Part shown: positions 1 to 8,446 of the stretch, piece by piece
Layout: each line of letters opens with the position of its first letter
How positions within the stretch are numbered: position 1 is the stretch's first letter
Assembly (NCBI GenBank): GCA_036897485.1
Contig: JAYMTF010000328.1
Span: 1 to 39,717 of the forward strand
Length of the DNA: 39,717 nt
Source: Pelargonium nanum
Taxonomy: Eukaryota > Streptophyta > Magnoliopsida > Geraniales > Geraniaceae
Direction of reading: 5' to 3'
Translations under genes and position numbers: made by a program
The notes under the pieces: model-generated
Told to the model about the DNA's origin: nothing
Database searches by the model: none
Seen by the model: the letters and a program-made list of their open reading frames with translations, nothing else

Positions 1-3000
1 CGAGACCACCTCCTGAGCATCAAGCTCGAACACCCGATCCCATCCTCTCGACGCCGCCCACTCCATGGCTGCACGACAAGCTCCAACCTCCGCAAGCCCA
101 GCCACCATCTCCCCACACCAAGACAAACAGCCACCACCCAAACACACACCGTCCGACGACCGGGCAACCCAACCAGCACCCAACCTCCCATTCCCAACTG
201 AAACAGCCCCATCCACGTTAATTTTTATCCAGCCCAGCTCTGGTCTCACCCACCTACACTCCACCGGACCACCTCCTAGCACAGCCACACCACCTCCCTC
301 CATCTGCGCTGACTGCCATTGTTGAACAGTGGTATTCACCACTGCCTCCAATCGTTCCGGCGACCAACGCTTGCCATTCCACACCAACTCATTTCTACGC
401 TTCCACAAACCCCAACAAACACCAACTACTTTCTCCACCAACTCCATCTCCTTCCTTCCAGCCACCACTTCCAACCATTCATTCAAGCTTGAAGTTGCAG
501 ACACCAACCCACTTAACCCAACACGACCCCAACACTCCAAACTTTCACTACATTCAAGAAACAAATGTTCAATGGTGTCCGACCCACCACCACACCAAGG
601 ACACAGAACAGCCACGTCCACTCTTCTCTCGGCTAGCTTGACCAACACCGGCAAGCACCTTGAAGCCACTTTCCACATAAGAAATTTCATTTTTGGGGGT
701 ACCTTAGCTTTCCACACCATCCTCCACCACTCCGACAAAACACCAGCCACCTCCTCCCCAACCAGCGCCCTATAACCCGACTTCACAGAGTACATCCCTC
801 TCTTATCCATCAACCACATCCATGAATCATCACGAGGGAATCGACTCAAAGGAATATTGAACACACTTCTCCCCAACACCATTTCCACAACTGCACAATC
901 CCAAGCCTTACCATCTTCTTGCAAAAGATCAGCAACACAAAGATTGGGAGACCCCACACCCTCAACAGGGGAAACTCGAAACCCGGGAACCGTCGGGACC
1001 CAAGGATCATGAAAAACCCGAACACCCAGCCCCCTCCCAATTCTCAAAACACAACCACTTCTCAACAAAGGCTGAGCTTCCCGAATACTCCTCCAAATAA
1101 AGCTTGGATTTGAGCCTAAAGGAGCATAAAAAAAATTACGACCCGGGAAATACCTACTAGCAAACAACCTCCCAAACAGCGAAGACGGGTTCGTAAGCAT
1201 CCTCCACCCTTGCTTAGCCAACAAGGCGACATTAAATTCACGAATATGCTTAAACCCGATGCCCCCGAAACCTTTTCCCCTACACATACGCTTCCATTCG
1301 AACCAATTAATCGACCTGCGCCCACCCCGTTTAGAACCCCACCAGAAAGCGTTAAGGAGCCGCTCAAGCTCCATACAAACTAATATCGGTAAAAGATAAA
1401 CCGACATTAAATAGTTGGGTATGGCCTGCGCGACCGCTTTAAATAAAACCTCCCGCCCCGCCATAGAAAGGAACCTCTTCGACCAACTACCAATACGCAC
1501 CCGAACCTTATCCAGCATGTTCCTAAACACCGCACACCTAGCTCTCCCAACCCCAATCGGCATACCGAGATAAGACCCAAACTGAGATACCTCCCGCACA
1601 CCTAAACACCTGCTCACCTCCAATCTACTACTCTCAACCAAGTTGGCAGTGAACAAAATATGGGATTTATCAAAATTAACACATTGTCCAGATGCTTGGG
1701 CATAACATTCAAGGACATAACTCACCACCAAAGCTTCACTAAGAGTTTCCTTAAAGAATAACAACGAGTCATCCGCAAAGAATAAATGCGACACCCGAGG
1801 TGCACTACGAGCAATTCGGCAACCCGTCAACCGACCTCTCCTCTCATAATCACTAAGGAGAGCTGATAATCCCTCCGCACATAAAATAAAAAGATATGGA
1901 GAAAGGGGGTCACCTTGCCTCAAACCCCGCTCCGGAACAAAAAATTCCGACAACTGACCATCCAAAGAGATCGAAAACCGGACCGTTCGGACACACATCA
2001 TGACCAGCCGTACCCACCTCTCTGCGAAACCAAGGGACAACATCATACATTCCAGAAAATCCCACTCGATACGGTCATAAGCTTTTGCCATATCCAGTTT
2101 TAGAGCCGCCCAACCCACACGACCCTGCGTCTTCCTCCTATACCAATGCATAATCTCGTTTGCAACACATATGTTGTCCGTAATTAATCGTCCCGGAATA
2201 AACGCACTTTGACTATCCGAAACAACATCCCCAATCACCCGCTTCAATCGATTCGCGAGCATCTTTGCAACAATTTTATATAAAACGTTACAAAGCGAGA
2301 TCGGACGTAGGTCTCCCACCACCTCCGGGCATTGTTTTTTCGGAATCAACACCAAAGCCGTATCATTAAGGCCCACCGGGAGAGATTCAGCTCTTAAAAT
2401 ATCCAAACAAGCCGAGGTAACATCCCGCCCCACAATGTCCCAATGAGCTTGATAAAACGCCGGATTCATACCATCCGGACCAGGTGACTTGTCGGGATGC
2501 ATGCTATCGAGCGCCAACTTCACTTCCTGCTCCGAAAAAGCTCGAATAAGGCACTCATTCTGCACTTCAGTCACTCTTCTCCTCACAACCCGACATACCA
2601 AACTCGGATCAACACCTTGAGATCGAAAAAGAGTACGAAAATGAGCCACCAGGTACTCCCGCAACCCCTTACCTCTTTCAACCCAGCAACCCGACTCGAG
2701 TCTCAATTTAGTAATTGCATTATTGCGCCGCCGACCACTTGCAGTAACATGGAAATAACGAGTATTGGCATCACCATTCTTTAACCAAAGAACTTTTGCG
2801 CGTTGCTTCCAATAGTCATCCTGCATAGCCAAGAGTCTATAATATGTCCGACTCACTGATGACCCTCCCCTATTAGCCTCCCGTTCCCAAGCCATCCGAG
2901 CCACACGAACATCCCTTGCCAACCGTTTACCCCGATCCCCACCCCATCTCCCTAACTCGGAACTACAAGCATTAATTTTCTCCTGAATGGACAAGCCATT

Positions 3001-3798
3001 ACCTGCATTCCACCCTCTGAACACAACAACCTTCAAACCCGGATCCCGCAACCACATATTTTCGAACCGAAATCGGGGCACGCACCTTCCTTCCTCCCGC
3101 GAACCCAAGACCAGCAGCAATGGAGAGTGATCCGAAGTTGAAAAAGGGAGGTTAGAAACCTTATAACCTGGGAACAAACGAACCCACTCCTCCGAAGCTA
3201 AAGCACGATCAAGGCGTTCCTCCACACAACCCATTCCCCGAACAACCCTCCGCCAAGTGAATTCATAGCCGACCATACCCAAATCACCAAGTCCTGCATC
3301 CGAAAGTGCCTGAGAAAAGCCATGCAACAGCCACAACGGATACGCATTACCACCCCTTTTCTCCGAATTAAATAACAAATCATTAAAGTCACCCATACAA
3401 ACCCATGGCAAAGACGACTTGCCAGCAAGCTCACGAAGACACGCCCAACTCCTTTCCCTCAGCCCCCTCTCGGGTTCACCATAGAAACCGCTAACCCACC
3501 ACACACCGACATCCTCCAAACACACTCGAACATCAATAAACATTCTAGAAAAACCCAACAGTGAAACTCGAATATATTTATCCCAAAGAAGAACTAAACC
3601 ACCACTCCTCCCATTACTATCTACAACAAACATCCCAGCCATCCCAAGATAACGAGTAAGCCACTCTAACCGACTCCGACACCTATGCGTTTCAATGAGA
3701 AACACAAGATTCGGTCTTTTGGCACGAACTAGGTCACGCAAGACCTGCACTATCCGCGGATTGCCAAGGCCGCGACAGTTCCAACTAAGGACACTCAT
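1..3798 (-). CDS. LINE ORF2 polyprotein: endonuclease, reverse transcriptase, zf-RVT, RNase H (C-terminus off the left edge)
   Basis: The frame is open for 1266 codons from the ATG at 3798-3796 to base 1, with no stop in the window. Domains in order: an exonuclease-endonuclease-phosphatase fold with SWNCRGLG (residues 5-12), E36 in LIETH, D137 in GDFND and D223-H224 in SDHS; a reverse transcriptase with SPGPDG, LRPISLCN, LDMAKAYDR, RGLRQGDPLSP and the catalytic FADD (about 674-677); a zf-RVT region with WKAKVPPKMKFLMWK and a CPWC...H...C pattern; and an RVT_3-type RNase H with D1196 (NVDGA), E1237 and D1260 (ELDA). All catalytic residues I could check are present. The protein nicks target DNA and copies its own mRNA there. 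The start overlaps the ORF1 stop as ATGA. Only the last part of RNase H and the stop are missing from the window. Confidence 0.93.
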   Translation of the reverse strand, partial: MSVLSWNCRGLGNPRIVQVLRDLVRAKRPNLVFLIETHRCRSRLEWLTRYLGMAGMFVVDSNGRSGGLVLLWDKYIRVSLLGFSRMFIDVRVCLEDVGVWWVSGFYGEPERGLRERSWACLRELAGKSSLPWVCMGDFNDLLFNSEKRGGNAYPLWLLHGFSQALSDAGLGDLGMVGYEFTWRRVVRGMGCVEERLDRALASEEWVRLFPGYKVSNLPFSTSDHSPLLLVLGSREEGRCVPRFRFENMWLRDPGLKVVVFRGWNAGNGLSIQEKINACSSELGRWGGDRGKRLARDVRVARMAWEREANRGGSSVSRTYYRLLAMQDDYWKQRAKVLWLKNGDANTRYFHVTASGRRRNNAITKLRLESGCWVERGKGLREYLVAHFRTLFRSQGVDPSLVCRVVRRRVTEVQNECLIRAFSEQEVKLALDSMHPDKSPGPDGMNPAFYQAHWDIVGRDVTSACLDILRAESLPVGLNDTALVLIPKKQCPEVVGDLRPISLCNVLYKIVAKMLANRLKRVIGDVVSDSQSAFIPGRLITDNICVANEIMHWYRRKTQGRVGWAALKLDMAKAYDRIEWDFLECMMLSLGFAERWVRLVMMCVRTVRFSISLDGQLSEFFVPERGLRQGDPLSPYLFILCAEGLSALLSDYERRGRLTGCRIARSAPRVSHLFFADDSLLFFKETLSEALVVSYVLECYAQASGQCVNFDKSHILFTANLVESSRLEVSRCLGVREVSQFGSYLGMPIGVGRARCAVFRNMLDKVRVRIGSWSKRFLSMAGREVLFKAVAQAIPNYLMSVYLLPILVCMELERLLNAFWWGSKRGGRRSINWFEWKRMCRGKGFGGIGFKHIREFNVALLAKQGWRMLTNPSSLFGRLFASRYFPGRNFFYAPLGSNPSFIWRSIREAQPLLRSGCVLRIGRGLGVRVFHDPWVPTVPGFRVSPVEGVGSPNLCVADLLQEDGKAWDCAVVEMVLGRSVFNIPLSRFPRDDSWMWLMDKRGMYSVKSGYRALVGEEVAGVLSEWWRMVWKAKVPPKMKFLMWKVASRCLPVLVKLAERRVDVAVLCPWCGGGSDTIEHLFLECSESLECWGRVGLSGLVSATSSLNEWLEVVAGRKEMELVEKVVGVCWGLWKRRNELVWNGKRWSPERLEAVVNTTVQQWQSAQMEGGGVAVLGGGPVECRWVRPELGWIKINVDGAVSVGNGRLGAGWVARSSDGVCLGGGCLSWCGEMVAGLAEVGACRAAMEWAASRGWDRVFELDAQEVVS

Positions 3799-4814
3799 TG
3801 CGCTTGGCGGTCCTCACTCTCGGAGGACGCCTGAACAATAGCATTCGAACCCGACAACTGAATATCAACAGCACCCAATGCATCACGATTCCTCTTCGGC
3901 ACCACACTCTGCGAACTCGACTCACCACCCACACGTTCAACTTCCATATTAGCATTAGGCTCAACATTCTCAACCCCAGCAGACCCCCCAACCAGTCCAA
4001 CCCCCTCACTAGACACTAACCATTTAGCACCAACTGTAGTGCAATTACGACGACTAGGAGCCCGTAACCACACCCCATAATCCCGACCATCACCAACCCC
4101 CGGGTTATCAACCAATTTAGCACAATTCTTGTCCCCGTGCCCAATAATACCACAGTAAAAACAAAAGGAGGGAAGACGTTCGTACCTGAAATGAATCCAC
4201 GACCAATCCCCACCCGCCATACGAACCCTCATCCTACGCTTGACCGGAAGACGAACATCAATAAGCACTCGAACCCGAAAATACGATTTCCACGCACCAC
4301 GAAAATTCATCTTGTCCGCTTCCACAAAAGAGCCCACATGGTTACCAACCTCCCTACAAAACCTCTCCGAATTAAAACCCAAAGGCAAATTGTGGAATTG
4401 CATCCAAATACCAAGCTGAAACAGAGGCACTGAATGAGCGAAGTCACCCAACTCCAACCTCTTACAAATGAGGACATGGCTACTAAAGGTCCAAGGACCA
4501 CCTCCAACAACACGCTCTACATCATGCTCAGAAAAGAACTCAAATAGGTACCTCCTCTCCATTCCCACTACATCAGGCGGAGCTTCTACCTCAGAAATTG
4601 CCACACCCTTAACCGGACGCCAAACAGAAGCTAAAACCTGTCGAATCGTCGGAAAATGCACCGACACTTCCGTCAGGAATCGACCCACCACACAGTACCG
4701 CGGCTGCAAACTACCAGCATCAATCGTCTCTGGCGCGAACTCAAAACCCACCTGCTCCTCCTCCTCCAGCCCCAACCTCGCTACACCATCAAGCATGGTC
4801 ATCTCCGCCTCCAT
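3795..4814 (-). CDS. LINE ORF1: DUF4283 / zinc-knuckle nucleic-acid-binding protein
   Basis: This 339-residue protein is complete. Residues of about 35-185 match the DUF4283 pattern of plant L1 ORF1 proteins (VGRFLTE, WRPVKGV, LFEFFSEHDVERVVGGGPWTF, HNLPLGF). A CCHC zinc knuckle follows, reading CFYCGIIGHGDKNC (C-x2-C-x4-H-x4-C). The tail is low in motifs and rich in Ser and Glu. Such proteins bind the element RNA and form the ribonucleoprotein with ORF2. The start at 4814 (MEAEMTML) is the first ATG of the element and leaves a 5' UTR of about 125 nt. The stop TGA shares bases with the ORF2 ATG. Confidence 0.9.
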   Translation of the reverse strand: MEAEMTMLDGVARLGLEEEEQVGFEFAPETIDAGSLQPRYCVVGRFLTEVSVHFPTIRQVLASVWRPVKGVAISEVEAPPDVVGMERRYLFEFFSEHDVERVVGGGPWTFSSHVLICKRLELGDFAHSVPLFQLGIWMQFHNLPLGFNSERFCREVGNHVGSFVEADKMNFRGAWKSYFRVRVLIDVRLPVKRRMRVRMAGGDWSWIHFRYERLPSFCFYCGIIGHGDKNCAKLVDNPGVGDGRDYGVWLRAPSRRNCTTVGAKWLVSSEGVGLVGGSAGVENVEPNANMEVERVGGESSSQSVVPKRNRDALGAVDIQLSGSNAIVQASSESEDRQAQ

Positions 4815-4937
4815 CGTCGAAAAACACCACCGTCAATCGCAACTTTCCGATCACAAACACCAAACAAAAACCCTAACTGCTCCCACGTTGTCACAGAGAC
4901 AAAACTCGTAACACCACGAGACAGACCACGTTCATAA

Positions 4938-5565
4938 GGGGGAAAAAATCTCATTTAGCTTTTTATCTTATCATTTAGTTTTTCTTTTTAAAATCAGAAA
5001 CTCATTTGAAAGCTGATTTATCAATCAAGCATAAAAACTTCATGAATCTTTCTTACAAACTGTTTTCTTTTCAAAACAGATTGCCATGTTGTGAAAGAAA
5101 AAAGATAAAACTGAAAACCAATAAAATAATTCAGTTAAATAAACATGGTAAAGAAAAACAAAATAAAAAGGCAGAGGCAGTGCAAATCACGCGGCAAATA
5201 CAATGCATGGCATGTAATGTATCTCCAACTCGGGTAGCTGTAGGCCCCACTGAGGGGAATCTCAGTAACAACCTCTGTGCTGCCTGCGGCTAATCGATTA
5301 TTTTATTTATAAAAACACAAATAACTCATATACATGATCACAACATCCAACGGCTGCGATTCCTTCATCATCATACACATTCCATAAAACAGAGCAAATA
5401 CATTTCTTGAATCTTGAAATCATCTCTCTCACAATTATTGCTTCCACAAACAGAATTCATCTTCTTTATTAGCTACAAATGGGTGGTGCTTCATCAAATT
5501 CTCTGTTCATGTACCATTTTTAACTCTACAAGACAAAGTCCAGAATTTTACTTCTCGGAGACAAA
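4938..5565 (+). promoter_or_regulatory. Upstream region and leader of the first bHLH gene
   Basis: This AT-rich stretch between the LINE 5' end and the bHLH start holds no gene I can support. A plausible TATA box (TTTATAAAAA) lies at 5306-5315, which would put transcription start near 5340 and give a leader of about 225 nt. A block shared with the paralogue lies just upstream of it at 5240-5274 and is listed separately. The LINE lies within about 300 bp of the conserved block and is transcribed away from the gene, so its 5' promoter could influence this gene; that is inference only. Confidence 0.5.
5240..5274 (+). promoter_or_regulatory. Conserved promoter block shared by the tandem bHLH genes (copy 1)
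   Basis: About 35 bp here align with 8185-8221 upstream of the second bHLH gene, while the sequence around them has diverged. Shared parts include CCCCACTG, GGAATCTC and TCAGTAACAACCT. This copy contains GGCCCCAC, a match to the class I TCP consensus GGNCCCAC. It lies about 290 bp before the ATG and just upstream of the putative TATA box. Preservation in both paralogues suggests a functional cis element; the factor that binds it is not known from sequence. Confidence 0.6.
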
Positions 5566-6897
5566 ATGTATGCTGGAGACTCTGTTTTCTTCGATCCCTT
5601 CCCAAACCCAGAAGCTGCTGCCACTGTCGTTAATGGCCTCATGCCTGCCACCGCCACCGCCACCGCCAATTTTGAGGAATTCTCTAACCAGATGCTCTGT
5701 TTCGATCAGTACAATTGGGGCCACGAGATGGGTTTCCACCACCACCAGCTGGACTCTCCGGCGACTGGTGTCTTCCACCTTTCCAGATGCTCCGGCGTCA
5801 CCTTTGCCGACGTCCCTTCCAAGCCGGCGAATTTCCCGGTGGGTGCGGCGGATAATGGGTCGGCTTCGTCGGTCTCCTTTGATCCTCTGTTCCCTCTCAA
5901 CTTGCCGCCGCAGCCTCCTCTGTTCCGGGAACTGTACCAGTCTCTGCCACTGGGGTACACCGGCTCGCTGTTCGGCGGCGGCGACGAGAGAGAAGGAAGC
6001 GGCGGCGTTTACCAAGTCGGCGGCGACGACGGTATTTTTGACTTCACCCAGGAGCTGTCTAGCGGCAGCGGCGGCGGAGCCAAAACTAGAAACGGCCAGA
6101 TCGCCAAACCCTTCACCACCGACCGCGACCGGAGATCGCATCTCAACAAAAGATTCTATGCTCTGAGGGATTTGGTCCCAAACCCCACAAAGGTAATGCA
6201 TTCAATTTTCATAGAACACATCTAATTGTATATTTAAATTTGAGTCAAATTCTACAGCATTCGAAGCATACACAGAATATTATATGATTTCTCAAACATT
6301 ATATTTGTATTTGAATCGACAAGGACGACAGAGCATCTATTCTTGGGGACGCGATCGAGTACATCAAGGAGCTTCTGAGAACTGTGAATGAGCTGAAAAT
6401 ACTTGTGGAGAAGAAGAGGCGTGGGAGAGAGAGGATCAAGAAGCGCAAGTGGGAAGAAAATGGCGGCGGTGGCGATGGGGAGATGGAGGTGGAGAGCTGC
6501 AACATTAATGGTAACGAGCCATCGTTGAGGAGCTCCTGGCTTCAGAGAAAAAGCAAGGACACGGAGGTGGATGTGCGGCTGGTTGATGATGAAGTGACCA
6601 TCAAGCTTGTCCAGCGCAAGAAGATCAACAGCTTGTTGTTTGTGTCTAAAGTGCTGGACCAGCTCCGGCTCGATCTCCACCATCTTGCTGGTGGTCACAT
6701 TGGTGATTACAACAGCTTCATGTTCAACACCAAGGTGAGCATTGGATTTGTTTGATCAATTTTGTGGCTTTTGATTTACTAATTATAATGTGTTAATTAT
6801 TGTTGGGTTTATTTCAATTTTGGTGCAGATTTATGAAGGGTCTTGTGTCTATGCCAGTGCCATTGCCAACAAGATCATGGAGGTTGTGGACAAATAG
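5566..6897 (+). CDS. bHLH91: bHLH transcription factor, tapetal bHLH10/89/91 group (tandem copy 1)
   Basis: Three exons: 5566-6192, 6324-6734 and 6829-6897, giving 368 residues; introns of 131 and 94 nt have GT-AG ends. The N-terminal part carries the family patch FDPLFPLNLPPQPPL. The bHLH runs from about residue 181: basic TTDRDRRSHLN, helix 1, loop PNPTK at the exon 1/2 join, then helix 2 DRASILGDAIEYIKELLRTVNEL. A C-terminal ACT-like region follows (SWLQRKSKDTEVDVRLVDDEVTIKLVQ, LDLHHLAGGHIGD, YEGSCVYASAIANKIMEVVD). In Arabidopsis this group acts redundantly in tapetum and pollen development with DYT1. Oddities: the basic-region Glu that contacts the E-box is Asp (D186), and the protein ends at VVDK with two consecutive TAG codons, about ten residues before the paralogue. 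Assignment to bHLH91 rather than bHLH10 or 89 rests on the MYxxxSxxFDP start and the FDPLF patch. Confidence 0.88.
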
Positions 6898-7238
6898 TAG
6901 GAAACCATGCATGTTCTTACAAATATTGGAATTAACATCTCTCTTTTTCCTCTATGTTATAGTTAAATTTTATGATACACAATAAGAACTAAAGTGGGTA
7001 GATCTTATATATTTTGCATGTGCATAATTGAATTGAATCCTATATATATAGGCTTTCATGCTATTTACTCAAAACTGTGTAAAGAACATGACTTTCTTGA
7101 TTTGGAATTCCATGTCTGAAATGGGCAATTAGTAATGGTCCATTTGCATTCAGATATAGAAAAGTAGTGAATGAATACTGAACTTGGATAATTCAAGTTG
7201 ATTCCTAAACATATACTTCATTCCAACGACCAATCTTG

Positions 7239-7305
7239 TATGGCGGTTGCTTCTATTGAGGTCTCTGGTTCGAGTCTCGATTATTACGCTTGCTTATAAA
7301 AATAT
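7239..7305 (+). mobile_element. 5'-truncated tRNA-derived SINE with 8-bp flanking repeats
   Basis: The segment has a pol III B-box-like motif (GGTTCGAGTCT) preceded by GAGGTCTCT and followed by TTACGCTTGCTTATAAAA. It is flanked by CAATCTTG at 7231-7238 and 7306-7313, a likely target-site duplication. The same GAGGTCTC...GGTT...TTACGC(T/G)TGC...ATAAA order occurs in the SINE in the last NPH3 intron, so both belong to one family. The short duplication leaves some doubt about the exact ends. Confidence 0.6.
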
Positions 7306-7959
7306 CAATCTTGCCTTCGTTCAACTCGAGTTTGGTTTCTCAACTATACATAGTAGCATTTCAATCAGCAGTGGAGCTTTATTTGATTCACCACCAATTG
7401 TTACTGTATAGATGTGTAGTAGAGGAAAGATCAACCTACAAAGCCAACCAACTTGATTAATTAATATCAATGAGTTCTTATTTCTTATACTTATCCACAC
7501 ATATAAAGATGTGTACAATCTTGACATGCAGAGGAAATTGAAAATCAGAATCAAAGGCAAGCAGTTGAGTAGTAAGTAATATTATATATGATGTGCCAAG
7601 AAACAGATTGCCATGTTGTTGAAGTGAGGAAATGAAAGACATAAACAAGAAGCAAATATCTCTAATAGTGTAGTTGTTAGTTTTTCAGTTAGAGATGGAA
7701 CTGTGAAAAGATTAGCAAAGGCCAAAAGAGCAGTCACCAAATCTCAGTGATGGTGACATGCTTGCCTAACCAATGTTTCAGAATATCAAAATATATGAAT
7801 GAGTAGAGAGCAAGCAACTAGTTTGATTTTTGAATGATATAAAGTATAATACAATCTTAACAGAATTAATAATGGACTAATAGCCATGAAAATGTTGAAC
7901 ACAATTTGAATTTACAGAAGAGGACTTTAGTTTAGGCTATATTGCATGGCATACCATAC

Positions 7960-8140
7960 ACCGGCGAAAGGGTACCCGACCCACCGGGTGCTCGAAACCC
8001 AACCCATTTTGGGTCGGGTTTGAACCTGAATTTATCAACCAAAAAAATCGAGTTGGGTAGATTATAAATTTTTTAGACCGGATATACCCACAAAATATTT
8101 TATGTCTAAGACTCGATTAACCCGACCCTAACTTTTGCCA
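7960..8140. repeat. GGGTCGGGT-type repeat, probably a non-autonomous DNA transposon relic
   Basis: The segment is full of CCCGACCC/GGGTCGGG words in both orientations (GGGTACCCGACCC, TTTTGGGTCGGGTTT, TTAACCCGACCCTAAC) and has unusual GC content for the spacer. Such text is common in hAT-like non-autonomous elements of plants. I could not define terminal inverted repeats or an 8-bp target duplication. Confidence 0.35.
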
Positions 8141-8184
8141 CATTGGGCATACAAATGTAAAAATCATGCCACAAGCAACTGCAA

Positions 8185-8221
8185 GTGGACCCCACTGGGA
8201 GGAATCTCTCAGTAACAACCT
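8185..8221 (+). promoter_or_regulatory. Conserved promoter block shared by the tandem bHLH genes (copy 2)
   Basis: This block aligns with 5240-5274 (GTGGACCCCACTG, GGAATCTC, CAGTAACAACCT). This copy contains GTGGACCC, a match to the class II TCP consensus GTGGNCCC. It lies about 225 bp before the ATG, at a position like that in the first copy. A CAG/GCTGCTGCTGCC stretch follows it in a similar place to the CTGTGCTGCCTGC that follows copy 1. Confidence 0.6.
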
Positions 8222-8446
8222 TTTTCCAGCTGCTGCTGCCGCCTTGTTTCAAATACACCAATTTGTTCATTTTCTCTCCAACCAAATTTGGAATTTCATT
8301 TTCCTGGAAAATCCATTTGCTTTCTGGGTTTCTGTTTCCAGCTTTCTGTGGTTTCTGTGGCTGTGACATACACACAGACACTGTCCTCCTCTTTGCTTTT
8401 AGGAGACAAAACGATCAGTAGCCATAGCCAATAGCCCCAACCCGCC

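Larger units (their letters stand above)
1..4937 (-). mobile_element. L1-type LINE (non-LTR retrotransposon), near full length, cut by the left window edge
   Basis: On the minus strand the element reads 5' UTR (about 4937-4815), ORF1 (4814-3795) and ORF2 (3798 to the edge). The domain order of DUF4283 and CCHC knuckle, then AP endonuclease, reverse transcriptase, zf-RVT and RNase H is that of plant L1 elements. No stop codon or frameshift was found in either reading frame when I read them through, so the copy looks young and possibly active. The 5' limit is placed where GC-rich element sequence gives way to AT-rich flank near 4937. The 3' UTR, poly(A) and one target-site duplication lie left of the window, so age and exact ends cannot be fixed here. 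Confidence 0.93.
6898..8184. other. Spacer between the two bHLH genes; no gene seen
   Basis: The spacer holds the 3' UTR of the first bHLH gene, a truncated SINE (7239-7305) and a GGGTCGGGT-rich repeat (about 7960-8140). Short open frames here have no recognisable motifs. The rest is AT-rich sequence without structure I can support. Confidence 0.6.

Noticed and set aside
65..775. Two plus-strand open frames rich in Pro, Thr and Ser
   Set aside because: They are antisense to the conserved LINE RNase H and zf-RVT coding frame and have no motifs of their own.
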